Of a DNA stretch of 17,601 nucleotides, positions 6,486 through 14,485 are shown piece after piece. The notes below the pieces were generated by a model. The model was not told the origin of the DNA and made no database searches. It saw only the letters and a list, made by a program, of their open reading frames with translations. The translations under genes were made by a program, and so were the position numbers. This stretch comes from DATBAT01 sp963824805 (lineage in GTDB: Bacteria > Acidobacteriota > Terriglobia > Terriglobales > Acidobacteriaceae). Location: positions 1-17,601 of the forward strand of contig CAWGQZ010000076.1 of assembly GCA_963824805.1 (NCBI GenBank), written 5' to 3'. The number at the start of each line of letters is the position of its first letter. The first letter of the stretch is position 1.

Positions 6486-8168
6486 TTATCGCATGCTCTC
6501 GATGAAGGTGACTTTATTGATCTCCTTCAATGTAGTCAGTCCGCCACGTACCTTGTCCAGCGCGGACTCGCGCAGGAAGCGCATGCCTTCATCGCGGGCT
6601 GCGCGGCGAATTTCGGATGTGGGCTTTTTGGCCAGAATCATCTCGCGAATGCGGTCGCTCAAATCCAGGAGTTCGTGGATCGCGCTACGGCCTCGGAAAC
6701 CCGTACCCGCGCATTCGATGCAACCTTGCCCTTCGTAGAACGGTACTTGGCTCCACTGCGCAGGGTCGAGACCGCTGGCTTCCAGGACATCATCCGGATA
6801 TTCGATTCGCGTCCGGCAGGAATTGCAGATCAAACGAACCAGCCGCTGCGCCAGAATGCAGTTCAGAGCGGAAACAAAGTTATAGGGTTCGACTCCCATG
6901 TTCAGGAAACGTCCGATTACGTCCACCACGTTATTGGCGTGGACGGTAGTGAACACCAGGTGACCGGTAAGTGCCGACTGAATGGCAATCTGGGCCGTCT
7001 CCGAGTCGCGGATTTCACCGACCATGATCTTGTCGGGGTCGTGGCGCAGAATCGAGCGCAAACCACGGGCGAACGTCAGTCCCTTTTTTTCGTTGACAGG
7101 AATCTGGGTTATGCCGCGAATCTGATATTCAACCGGATCCTCAATGGTGATGATCTTGTCTTCGTCGGTTTTGATTTCATTGATGGCGGCGTACAGGGTC
7201 GTGGTCTTACCGCTTCCCGTAGGCCCCGTCACCAGCACCATGCCGTACGGCTCTTTGATGTAGCGGCGGAAGCGGCGGAGATCATCCTCATCAAAGCCCA
7301 CGACGTCGAGCACCAGCGAGTGAAACTTCTCGCTCATCGACTCTTTGTCGAGCACTCGAAGCACAGCGTCCTCGCCATGAATCGAAGGCATGATAGAAAC
7401 ACGGAAATCGATCGGACGCTCCGGAGTGCCGTACTTCACGCGAAACCTGCCGTCCTGGGGCACGCGGCGCTCGGAGATATCGAGCTCGCTCATTACCTTG
7501 ATGCGGGAGATGATGGTCGAGTGGTGCTCGCGCCCGATGGGAGGCATGGCCTGGGTTAGAACGCCGTCGATGCGGAACTTGATGTGCACCGAATCGTCAC
7601 GGCTCTCGATGTGGATGTCACTGGCACGCCGCTGTAGAGCGGTAAAGATCGTAGTATCGACGAGGCGGATGATAGGACTATCGCCCTCCCCAGTCAGCCG
7701 GTCGATCGAGATACTCTCATCGCCGCCCTCTTCGTCGCGGACCACGTCCAGCGCAAAGCCTTCGCTGGCCTCTTCGAGAACCCGTTTCGATTGCTCAGTT
7801 TTCTTGAGGATGTCGGTGATCTGGGCCAACGTGGAAACTTTGGCCGTGACCTGCTTGCGCAACAACAGGCTGATCTCATCGATCATCATCAGCTGGCTGG
7901 GATCGGCGATCGCGATTGCCAGGCGTCCGTCGGGCGTCTCCTCCAGGGGCACGAAGTTGTAACGGAACATCAGGTGGACGGGAACTTTGGTGAATAGATC
8001 ATGGTGCAACTGGAAGTTCTTCAGGTCGACGAACTCGCAGCGGTAACGCCGCGCAATATCGCGCGCCTTGTCCAGTTCGCTCAGGGGAGCGTCGCTGGCC
8101 GGACGGCTACCGTTTTCCCCGCCTGCGGGTTTTTGTTCGACGTCGGCTATTCCCAGTTTTACAACCAC
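6486..8168 (-). CDS. pilB: Type IV pilus extension ATPase PilB (GspE/PulE family)
   Basis: PilB is the hexameric cytoplasmic motor that powers pilus polymerisation. The 560-residue protein has an N-terminal GspE/MshEN-type domain (about 30-130: ARDIARRYRCEFVDL, AIADPSQLMMIDEI) followed by the linker with SPIIRLVDTTIFTALQRRASDIHIE. The ATPase core has Walker A GPTGSGKT (315-322), the Asp box IITIEDPVEYQI (339-350), Walker B DKIMVGEIRDSETA (379-392) and the His box TGHLVFTTVHANN (401-413). A zinc-binding tetracysteine set, C448xxC451 and C483xxC486, is complete, as in PilB/GspE and unlike PilT. The start is GTG 8168 with AGAGGGG about ten bases upstream. It lies 26 bases after pilC, so the two are probably co-transcribed. 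Confidence 0.95.
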   Translation of the reverse strand: MVVKLGIADVEQKPAGGENGSRPASDAPLSELDKARDIARRYRCEFVDLKNFQLHHDLFTKVPVHLMFRYNFVPLEETPDGRLAIAIADPSQLMMIDEISLLLRKQVTAKVSTLAQITDILKKTEQSKRVLEEASEGFALDVVRDEEGGDESISIDRLTGEGDSPIIRLVDTTIFTALQRRASDIHIESRDDSVHIKFRIDGVLTQAMPPIGREHHSTIISRIKVMSELDISERRVPQDGRFRVKYGTPERPIDFRVSIMPSIHGEDAVLRVLDKESMSEKFHSLVLDVVGFDEDDLRRFRRYIKEPYGMVLVTGPTGSGKTTTLYAAINEIKTDEDKIITIEDPVEYQIRGITQIPVNEKKGLTFARGLRSILRHDPDKIMVGEIRDSETAQIAIQSALTGHLVFTTVHANNVVDVIGRFLNMGVEPYNFVSALNCILAQRLVRLICNSCRTRIEYPDDVLEASGLDPAQWSQVPFYEGQGCIECAGTGFRGRSAIHELLDLSDRIREMILAKKPTSEIRRAARDEGMRFLRESALDKVRGGLTTLKEINKVTFIESMR

Positions 8169-8194
8169 GTTTTTAAAACCCCTCTAGTGAATGC

Positions 8195-9409
8195 TTAGTG
8201 GAGCTGATTTCCTGAGCCCAGAGTAAAGATCGGCATGTACAACGAAATCAATATCCCACCCACAATAATTGCCATGAAGATCAGGATCAAAGGCTCAATC
8301 AGAGCCATGGCCGCTCCCAGAGCGGTTTGCACATCTTCTTCATAAAATTCAGCCACGGAATTTAGCATGGCTGGAAGCGCTCCGGTCGATTCTCCGACCT
8401 CGATCATCTCAACGGAGAGATCAGGAAAGATCTTCTGTTCTTCGAGGCTATGCGCCAGCGTCTGGCCCTCCCGCACCCGGACGGCTGCCTCCGAAATCCC
8501 GGTCACCATATTGCGGCTGGAAAGCGACGCACCAGCGGTTTCAAGAGATGGAACCAGTGATAACCCTCCTGCCAACAGGGTCGCCAGCATCCGCGAGAAA
8601 CTTGAAACCTGATATTTCAGCCAAATCTGGCCGAGCATCGGCAGTCGCATGATGGCACGGTCGACTAAGGCCGCGCCGCGATCGGTATTCTTCCAGCGCC
8701 AGAAAGCAAACAGCAGAATCGGCGCCGCGATAGCAACATAGACACCATATTGCTGGGCGAATGCTCCTAAGCTCAGCATGAAAACCGTGGCTGGCGGCAG
8801 TTGCGCATTGAAATCCTGAAACAGCTTGGCAAACTGCGGCACCACGTAGCTGATCAGGAAGATCAACATGAAGAACACGACTACGACCAACAGCGAAGGA
8901 TAGACCAACGAAACAATCAACTTCTTCTTTACTGTCAACGACATGCGCTGGAACGCGATATAGCGACCCAATACCTCTTCAATGTTGCCGCTCTTCTCCC
9001 CGGCCATTAAGTTGGTGGTATAGATCTTGGGAAATACCCCCTGAGCAGTGAACGCGTCGGAGAGCATTTCGCCGCTCTTTACCCGGTCGCGGACATTTTC
9101 CAGCAGCGCCCGCAAGTGGCTGTCCTTCTGACGTTTAATCAACAAGTCGAGCGACGCCAGAATGGGCAATCCGGCCTTAATCAGCGTAAGAAACTGCTGG
9201 TTAAAGATGAGAAAAGTGGACTGTTTTATGCGTCGTTGGCCTGGCAACTGAATCTGGCCCTGCGACAGCATGCTGCGGGGCTTAACCCAGTAAACCAGGA
9301 ACCCTTGTTGTACGAAGCGGTCGCGGACTTCGGATTCAGAGACACCACGCTCCACCTGCTGGACAAGATGGCCCTGCTCGTCGGCGATTTTGACTAAAAA
9401 TTCCGCCAT
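8195..9409 (-). CDS. pilC: Type IV pilus inner-membrane platform protein PilC (GspF family)
   Basis: PilC is the polytopic platform that couples the ATPases to pilin insertion. The 404-residue protein has the N-terminal 'AxxG..V.G.....S..E....L...G' region (MAEFLVKIADEQGHLVQQVE). Two GspF domains (about 66-190 and 269-391) each open with the conserved FxxQ/FSRMLATLLAGG-type helix and include ISEAAVRVREGQTLAHSLE and EVGESTGALPAML. Membrane helices lie at about 164-191, 221-237 and 368-393. Length and topology match the family. ATG 9409 has only a weak ribosome site. It is followed closely by pilB. Confidence 0.95.
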   Translation of the reverse strand: MAEFLVKIADEQGHLVQQVERGVSESEVRDRFVQQGFLVYWVKPRSMLSQGQIQLPGQRRIKQSTFLIFNQQFLTLIKAGLPILASLDLLIKRQKDSHLRALLENVRDRVKSGEMLSDAFTAQGVFPKIYTTNLMAGEKSGNIEEVLGRYIAFQRMSLTVKKKLIVSLVYPSLLVVVVFFMLIFLISYVVPQFAKLFQDFNAQLPPATVFMLSLGAFAQQYGVYVAIAAPILLFAFWRWKNTDRGAALVDRAIMRLPMLGQIWLKYQVSSFSRMLATLLAGGLSLVPSLETAGASLSSRNMVTGISEAAVRVREGQTLAHSLEEQKIFPDLSVEMIEVGESTGALPAMLNSVAEFYEEDVQTALGAAMALIEPLILIFMAIIVGGILISLYMPIFTLGSGNQLH

Positions 9410-9532
9410 TGGCTTGCGCTAATCCGCTCTACAAGTCTAGCACTCAAGATGTTACCGCCGCGTCAATCAGCCACATGGATATGGCCGGGGAGGGTATCGG
9501 TAGTAACTTCAGCAATGCTTGTTTAGTGCATT

Positions 9533-10183
9533 CTACTGCCCGAACTCACCTTCAATCACTTCGGTGCCCGGGGGCGGGGCGAAACGGAAGCGATCATCCG
9601 CCAATCCGACATCCTCTTGCTGGTCCTTTATCCGATACTCGGTGGCCGATCCGTCGACCTCTTCAATTATGATGCGCGCAATATGCCGTTCCGGGGTGAC
9701 TTCCACGATCACTTGGCCCACCCGGCCTGCAAGCGCCTTCGGTATGCCGCGGAGAACGACATCCTGGGGCTGCACAGGGGCCACATCCGGAGCCACCGAG
9801 AGTCCATCTAACTCCTTTTCAAGCTTAGCCTTACCTAGAAGAAACGCAAGTGGCGATCTAAGGTCTTCCAACTTGGCCACCGAAGTTTTCCGCACCTGGC
9901 GATCTCCGGGGACGTAGAACCATGCATTCTTTCCGTCGCTCAGAAATAACTTCTCCTTTGGAGAACGGTACTCCCAGCGCATCTTGCCAGGTTTTTTCAA
10001 CCAGAGCGTGCCCGACTCGGTCCGTTCCACGTCCGAACCCCGATAAATCTGCGTGAACTCGGCTTGCAGAGACCGTAGATGGTTGTAGTGCTCATCCACC
10101 GCCTTAGCGATTCCGTGGACGTCTTCGGCAAAAGCTGTTCCGGCAAACAAAATGCAGACGAAAATAGCATCAATCAATCGCAT
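9533..10183 (-). CDS. lolA: Outer-membrane lipoprotein carrier protein LolA
   Basis: LolA is the periplasmic chaperone that carries lipoproteins from LolCDE to the outer membrane. The protein is about 216 residues from ATG 10183. It has a signal peptide MRLIDAIFVCILFAGTAFA with a probable cut after AFA, then LRSLQAEFTQIYRG, GTLWLKKPGKMRWEYRSPKE (a hallmark LolA segment), LFLSDGKNAWFYVPGDRQV, PLAFLLGK and a C-terminal beta part ending FRFAPPPGTEVIEGE. An upstream in-frame ATG at 10213 would add ten residues with two acidic residues before the signal peptide, so 10183 is preferred. The ribosome site is weak for both. It sits between the methyltransferase and pilC. The link to the pilus is positional, though an outer-membrane secretin pilotin would be a plausible client. 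Confidence 0.9.
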   Translation of the reverse strand: MRLIDAIFVCILFAGTAFAEDVHGIAKAVDEHYNHLRSLQAEFTQIYRGSDVERTESGTLWLKKPGKMRWEYRSPKEKLFLSDGKNAWFYVPGDRQVRKTSVAKLEDLRSPLAFLLGKAKLEKELDGLSVAPDVAPVQPQDVVLRGIPKALAGRVGQVIVEVTPERHIARIIIEEVDGSATEYRIKDQQEDVGLADDRFRFAPPPGTEVIEGEFGQ

Positions 10184-10263
10184 GTCTTCTAAATTGGATG
10201 CTGGAAACTCCATCCTACAGGAGACGCAACGGTATTGCAGGCTGTCGCTTGTGCTTCAGGTCC

Positions 10264-10977
10264 TCATCTGGTGAAAGAAAACAGGGAATAGTATTGCTCG
10301 CCTCGAAGCTTTCGCCATCCCGCATTTAGCAGCACATGCTCAAGCAGGGGGTTATGGTACAGGGCATACGCCGGACGCGGTTTGCGCGTCAAAGATCGGG
10401 TCAGATTTGAAATCACCTTCATCAGGTTCACTTCGCCCAACGGGTTGAACAGATAAAGAACAATCGGTTCGCCCGGAAACTCAAAATTGACCGCGTTTTG
10501 GCACTTCGACTCGACTTGGGGGCAACGCCGCCGTGTCTCATAGTACCTGTCGATATTTTGCTCCGCGATCCGGTGCAATGCAGGCAGGAGTTCTACTCCG
10601 ATAACGCGGCTGAAAGGGTAGTCTGCCGCCATCAAGAGCACCCGTCCCTTGCCCGACCCAATGTCGATGAAGGTGAATTGAGAGAAGTCGGTGCCTAGGG
10701 CATCCATCATCTGGTGAAAGGCTGCCGGTTCGGTGGGCTGGTAGGCGGAATGGAGGTGGCCCACGAACCGGTCGTTCCAACTTACGGTCGCACCGGTGGT
10801 GTCAACGCGGTGGTCCCAGTCGAAATCGATGTCACCATAACGCTGACGGCGGCTCGAGGGGGTCGACTCGCGAATGAACTCCGTTAGTATTGCCAAAAAC
10901 TGGCGTTGCGTTTCGCGGAAGCCGCGCCGCGCGGATGTCTCTTTCCACCACGACCGCGTCTCGCGCAGCAGGCTCAC
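10264..10977 (-). CDS. Class I SAM-dependent methyltransferase, substrate unknown
   Basis: This 237-residue protein has a Rossmann-type methyltransferase core. Motif I is FTFIDIGSGKGRVLLMA (101-117), followed by the acidic end of strand 2 in VIGVELLPALHRIAEQN (E129), and a later strand-4-like motif IVLYLFNPLGE with an N-P pair. The N-terminal part is basic and helical (SLLRETRSWWKETSARRGFR). No membrane helix or signal peptide is present, so it is cytoplasmic. The substrate cannot be read from sequence; protein, lipid and small molecule are all possible. The start is GTG 10977. GAAAGG lies almost directly before it, so the exact start is uncertain. It follows the TPR gene by 53 bases. Confidence 0.8.
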   Translation of the reverse strand: MSLLRETRSWWKETSARRGFRETQRQFLAILTEFIRESTPSSRRQRYGDIDFDWDHRVDTTGATVSWNDRFVGHLHSAYQPTEPAAFHQMMDALGTDFSQFTFIDIGSGKGRVLLMAADYPFSRVIGVELLPALHRIAEQNIDRYYETRRRCPQVESKCQNAVNFEFPGEPIVLYLFNPLGEVNLMKVISNLTRSLTRKPRPAYALYHNPLLEHVLLNAGWRKLRGEQYYSLFSFTR

Positions 10978-11030
10978 CCTTTCATCAGATCACAAAGTCG
11001 AGAAAAGCGTCGGAGTTTGAAGCAAGAATC

Positions 11031-11963
11031 CTAGGAACCTTCCGGAGAAGACTTCAGTCTGTTGAGGGCCTTGTAGCCGGGTGGAAGGCCTTTTTCAGCG
11101 AAGGGCAGGTCGTCGGGCACACGCAACTGTATTTTTCCTTGGGGCAACAATTCGTAAGTGTGGCCGGCGGGATCGACCGGTACGCCTTGCAGCACCCCGG
11201 ACACGATCATCTCGTGGAAGCTGGCCGGGAAGTGTCCGGTCTGCTGGCGGAATTGCAAGGCCAGGTCTTCGAGTGCCACTACCGTGTCGTCCGATTGCAG
11301 GGCGCGCAGATGGGCCACCGCATTGGCGCGGATCTGCTTGTCATGGATCGTGTTGTAGGTGGTCGTCCACAGGGCGCGCGCCATTTGTGAATCGCCTGCG
11401 TGTTCCGCCATCCTGGCCGCGAGCACCTTCATGACCGGATGGGCGTTGGCAACCCTACTGCCCCGTTCGAAGGCGTCGGCGGCAGCGCTGTAGTTCTTCA
11501 GCTCGGTGTAGTTTATGAATCCGAGCTGGTAGTAAAGCTTCCAGTTATCGGGGTTGGCGGCGATACCTTGCTGCACCATTGTGATGGCCGCTTGGGGCAT
11601 GCCAGCACCGTTGGGCGGGTTAGGGGCCAGAAAGTTGGCACCAAATTCGTAGGCCACCACCAGATGGGGATCGAGAGCGGTGGTTATTTCCAGCAGGGGC
11701 GCCAGCAAAGCATAGTTCTGGCCTCCCTGATGATGGTGTCCGCCAAAATATTGAATGGCGCGCGTCCAATAAACGTCCGCCAACAGCCCTTCGTAACCAA
11801 GGCTCATGCGCCTAAGCAGTTTCGGGGAGGAGATGTATAGAACTTCCTCGAGCGGAGTGGCGGAGCGAACTGCATCCAAATGGCGCAGCAAGGTTACGGA
11901 CCCGGCCAGAAAAGTAACCATGAGCAGCGACACAACGATAGTGACGTTGCGCGAGGGTTTCAT
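11031..11963 (-). CDS. Membrane-anchored TPR protein of the ABC transporter unit
   Basis: This protein of about 310 residues has one N-terminal membrane helix (about residues 5-26 from MKPSRNVTIVVSLLMV) and a soluble, probably periplasmic remainder. The segment SLGYEGLLADVYWTRAIQYFGG is followed by TPR-like helices: PLLEITTALDPHLVVAYEFG, AANPDNWKLYYQLGFINYTEL, YSAAADAFERGS and VMKVLAARMAEHAGD. The C-terminus carries a GspG-like 'GHFPASFHEMIVSGVLQGVP' motif. ATG 11963 is chosen because it overlaps the permease stop as ATGA. A start at 12002 would add 13 residues before the anchor. The position resembles the third gene of the M. xanthus pilG-pilH-pilI set, though orthology is not shown. Confidence 0.8.
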   Translation of the reverse strand: MKPSRNVTIVVSLLMVTFLAGSVTLLRHLDAVRSATPLEEVLYISSPKLLRRMSLGYEGLLADVYWTRAIQYFGGHHHQGGQNYALLAPLLEITTALDPHLVVAYEFGANFLAPNPPNGAGMPQAAITMVQQGIAANPDNWKLYYQLGFINYTELKNYSAAADAFERGSRVANAHPVMKVLAARMAEHAGDSQMARALWTTTYNTIHDKQIRANAVAHLRALQSDDTVVALEDLALQFRQQTGHFPASFHEMIVSGVLQGVPVDPAGHTYELLPQGKIQLRVPDDLPFAEKGLPPGYKALNRLKSSPEGS

Positions 11964-12736
11964 TTGAAGTCCCGGCGGTCGAAAATCAAAATCGCTCCGC
12001 ATAGCACCATTCCCACGTAGACCAGGGCATAGGTGGTATTAAAGAGAACCAACTGAGCTGAAACCGGCTGCTCGTGCGCGACAGAACTCACAATGTTGAG
12101 GGCGGAGAGATTGGGAACAAGATAAGCGGCTCCCGTAGCCAGCCAACGTGTGGCGCCCTGAGTCATGGCAGCAAATCCGCGCAGATCTTCGGCGAAGCTT
12201 CCAATGATGAACAATGAAAATGCGAAGACGGCGGATAAAAGCGGCGATGAAAATGAGGAGAAGAGCAGCGCCAGTGCCGTAACGATAAGAAACTGGAGGA
12301 TGATGAAGTATAGGGCGACTAGCACCCAGACATCACTGCGCTGAAAGTGTTGGGACACGTAGAGCAGCGCGGCAAAAACCCCGAGCGCCATGAAAAAAGT
12401 ATTGACCGTGAGCGTGCCGGCAAGGCCAAAGAATTTGCCGACGATGAACTCCCATCTGCGGACCGGCCTTGCCAGGACGGTGTAGAGCGTGCGTTTCTCG
12501 ATCTCCTTCGAGACCAGGCCAATTCCCACGAAAATGGCAATGATCACACCGAATAAAGAAATCGCAGTGAGGCCAAGATTGATCACCACCAGGCGCTCGA
12601 TGTCGATCGAAATTTGGCCGACTAGTATGGCCGCTCCCGAGATCAGCAAAGCGAAGACGATCAGGTTGTACAAGACCCGGTCACGGACCGCTTCGCGGAA
12701 GGTGTTGGAGGCAATGTAGGCAATGTGCCTTCTCAT
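11960..12736 (-). CDS. ABC-2 type transporter permease
   Basis: This 258-residue inner-membrane permease has about six hydrophobic helices: LIVFALLISGAAILV, ISLFGVIIAIFVGIGLV, GTLTVNTFFMALGVFAALL, LVALYFIILQFLIVTALALL, LLSAVFAFSLFIIG and YALVYVGMVLCGAILIF. The cytoplasmic loop SKEIEKRTLYTVLARPVRRWEFIVGK is the typical ABC-2/NosY coupling segment. The start overlaps the ATPase stop and the stop overlaps the TPR start, each as a four-base ATGA, so the three proteins should be made together. The substrate is unknown. The place beside the pilin genes suggests a role in pilus biogenesis. Confidence 0.9.
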   Translation of the reverse strand: MRRHIAYIASNTFREAVRDRVLYNLIVFALLISGAAILVGQISIDIERLVVINLGLTAISLFGVIIAIFVGIGLVSKEIEKRTLYTVLARPVRRWEFIVGKFFGLAGTLTVNTFFMALGVFAALLYVSQHFQRSDVWVLVALYFIILQFLIVTALALLFSSFSSPLLSAVFAFSLFIIGSFAEDLRGFAAMTQGATRWLATGAAYLVPNLSALNIVSSVAHEQPVSAQLVLFNTTYALVYVGMVLCGAILIFDRRDFK

Positions 12737-13674
12737 CGGTTCACCCCAACGGCCACTTCGGCAGGTTTCAGTTTGGAAACAAAGTAATCTTCCAGTGAGG
12801 TGCGCAATGGGGTTACGGATATAAGCCGAAGATGTTCCCGGCGGAGAATCTCCAGCGCGGCTTCCTGGCTCTGTTCAGGAACGATTGCACGCGCGGTGTC
12901 GCCGATTACATTGCCTTGGGCGCCCAGTCCCTTGATAGCGGCCGGGATGTCTGCTCCCCGCCAGACCAGTTCCACTTTCCCACTGACGCTCGATGTGAGG
13001 TCGGCGACCCGGCCCACACCTTTGAGCTCTCCCTGATTGATCACCGCCACCCTTTCGCACAACGCCTCGGCGTCGGACAAAATATGGGTGGAGAAGAAAA
13101 CGGTTTTACCTTCCTGCTTCAACTGCTCAATGAGTTCCCTAACTTCTCGACGGCCCATGGGATCAAGGCCAGACATCGGTTCATCGAGAAACACGACTTT
13201 GGGATTGTGCAGAATGGCTTGTGCGATGCCAACCCTCTGCAACATCCCTTTTGAAAACTTGCGCAACTGCACATCGCCGGAGTCCTTGAGCCCAACGCGC
13301 TCCAACATCCCGGAAACGTCGGCGGAGCGAGTTTTCGCTGGAACGTCGGAGAGTTGTGCGTAGTAACTCAAAAGCTCGCGCGCAGTCAGGTAGTCATAGA
13401 AATACGGTTGTTCGGGCAGGAAACCGATCTGGGCCTTGACCCGGAGATCATCGATCTGCATCCCCAGGATCCGGGCCTGGCCTGAAGTCGGACGGATCAG
13501 TCCCATCAGGAGCTTCAGCGTGGTGGTCTTACCCGCTCCATTCGGTCCTAGAAATCCGAAAGTTTCGCCCTCTTCTATGCTGAGGATCAGGGGTTTAAGC
13601 GCCTGCTTCGGCCTGTTGCGCCAGAAACCCACGGCATATGTTTTTTCCAGCCCGAGAATTTCGATGGCAGCCAT
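12733..13674 (-). CDS. ABC transporter ATP-binding protein
   Basis: This is the 313-residue ATPase partner of the adjacent ABC-2 permease. It has Walker A GPNGAGKT (43-50), the Q-loop at PEQP (Q89), signature KFSKGMLQRVGIAQA (139-153; FSKGM is the usual ABC-2-type variant of LSGGQ), Walker B VVFLDEPMSGLD (160-171) and the switch His in STHILSD (H197). A C-terminal extension (about 225-300) of the ABC-2 exporter type ends in EDYFVSKLK. ATG 13674 is preceded by AGAGGA about 11 bases upstream, and TATAAT lies 37 bases away. It is the first gene of a coupled ATPase-permease-TPR unit. M. xanthus PilH, an ABC ATPase required for type IV pili, is a functional precedent. Confidence 0.93.
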   Translation of the reverse strand: MAAIEILGLEKTYAVGFWRNRPKQALKPLILSIEEGETFGFLGPNGAGKTTTLKLLMGLIRPTSGQARILGMQIDDLRVKAQIGFLPEQPYFYDYLTARELLSYYAQLSDVPAKTRSADVSGMLERVGLKDSGDVQLRKFSKGMLQRVGIAQAILHNPKVVFLDEPMSGLDPMGRREVRELIEQLKQEGKTVFFSTHILSDAEALCERVAVINQGELKGVGRVADLTSSVSGKVELVWRGADIPAAIKGLGAQGNVIGDTARAIVPEQSQEAALEILRREHLRLISVTPLRTSLEDYFVSKLKPAEVAVGVNR

Positions 13675-13710
13675 GTGGTGAATGTTCCTCTGTGCCGGAC
13701 CTTACCCGAA

Positions 13711-13716
13711 ATTATA
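13711..13716 (-). promoter_or_regulatory. -10 hexamer for the ABC transporter unit
   Basis: A perfect TATAAT on the minus strand lies 37 bases before ATG 13674, in the 126-base gap after the proximal pilin gene. No recognisable -35 (CGTCTG at 17-base spacing) is present, so it may need an activator or be chance in an A/T-rich patch. Confidence 0.4.
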
Positions 13717-13800
13717 TTAAGAAAAGGACGCCACAGACGATGTGGGTGTTTCTGGAAAGTTACAAAGGTAAATACAGGTTGGGTTGAGGCTAGCTTCCGG

Positions 13801-14328
13801 CTAGATTGGACTTAAGAGGGTGCAGGCGGCTATGGTAGAAATTGGAGCGTTGCCGGTGGCCCCAGTTCGCCCCCGCAAGACCGAATCCGTGGTGGAACAG
13901 AAGTCCCTGGTCCCGGTCTTGTTAAAAGTGATCGGCGCGGCACCCACGACAAAACCATTGTTGGATCCACCCCCGGCGACGCCGACCGCTACCAGGTTAT
14001 ATCCAGCTTTTTGGCCGGAGATCAGGTCCGCGTCGAGGATGCAGGAAGTCGCTGCCGACGGGACACAGCCTGCCGGCCCTCCCAGTTCGGCCAAAGATGG
14101 GGCGTAACCTACTGCCGGGTAACTGGTCGAATAAGCCACCTCCGCGCGGGTAATCTGGCGCACGGAACTTGCCGCGGAAGCTTCGTTTGCTGAGAGTCGC
14201 GCCCGCAATAGATTTGGTATCGCAATGGCAGCAATGATCAGGATAATTGCGACGACAATCAGGAGCTCAATCAGGGAAAATCCGGCGCCTTCTCCATTTT
14301 TGTCGCGAAGGCTTTGCCAAGGTTTCAC
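13801..14328 (-). CDS. pilA: Type IV major pilin, proximal paralogue
   Basis: This is a type IVa pilin subunit. The 175-residue precursor has a 16-residue charged leader ending GAG, the prepilin peptidase site before FSLIELLIVVAIILIIAAIA with the essential E5, and then IPNLLRARLSANEASAASSV. The mature protein is 159 residues with cysteines at mature positions 72, 80, 128 and 153. The globular domain is rich in Gly, Ala and Thr. The start GTG 14328 has no ribosome site. A 14-codon ORF (14325-14369) stops in a GTGA overlap with it, so coupling is possible. No other in-frame start exists before the cleavage site. It is the paralogue of the pilin at 16486-16983. A short inverted repeat, CTAGC-TTCCG-GCTAG, spans the stop codon without a U-tract. 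Confidence 0.93.
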   Translation of the reverse strand: MKPWQSLRDKNGEGAGFSLIELLIVVAIILIIAAIAIPNLLRARLSANEASAASSVRQITRAEVAYSTSYPAVGYAPSLAELGGPAGCVPSAATSCILDADLISGQKAGYNLVAVGVAGGGSNNGFVVGAAPITFNKTGTRDFCSTTDSVLRGRTGATGNAPISTIAACTLLSPI

Positions 14329-14369
14329 GGAAGTTGGGTACCGTAATCTGGTTGCACGTTGAGCACCAT
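14325..14369 (-). other. Possible 14-codon leader ORF overlapping the proximal pilin start
   Basis: ATG 14369 opens a short frame (MVLNVQPDYGTQLP) whose TGA overlaps the pilin start as GTGA. The pilin GTG has no Shine-Dalgarno sequence, so terminating ribosomes could re-initiate there. The leader ATG itself has no good ribosome site either, so the call is speculative. Confidence 0.2.
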
Positions 14370-14485
14370 AGACTAAACCCGCCTAATCCCAGCTAACGCT
14401 CATTGATTCAGCATTTAACAAAACCCGTACAGCTTTGTCGCTGCCTCGAGATTGACGGATTTTGTCAAATTGCCGGGATGATGTC

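Noticed and set aside
6243..7559. 438-codon open frame on the plus strand opposite pilB and pilM
   Set aside because: It is antisense to clearly conserved pilB motifs, has no recognisable domain and spans the pilM-pilB gap. It is a high-G+C shadow frame.
13795..13815. CTAGC-TTCCG-GCTAG inverted repeat at the proximal pilin stop
   Set aside because: The stem is five base pairs and no U-tract follows, so it is not called as a terminator.
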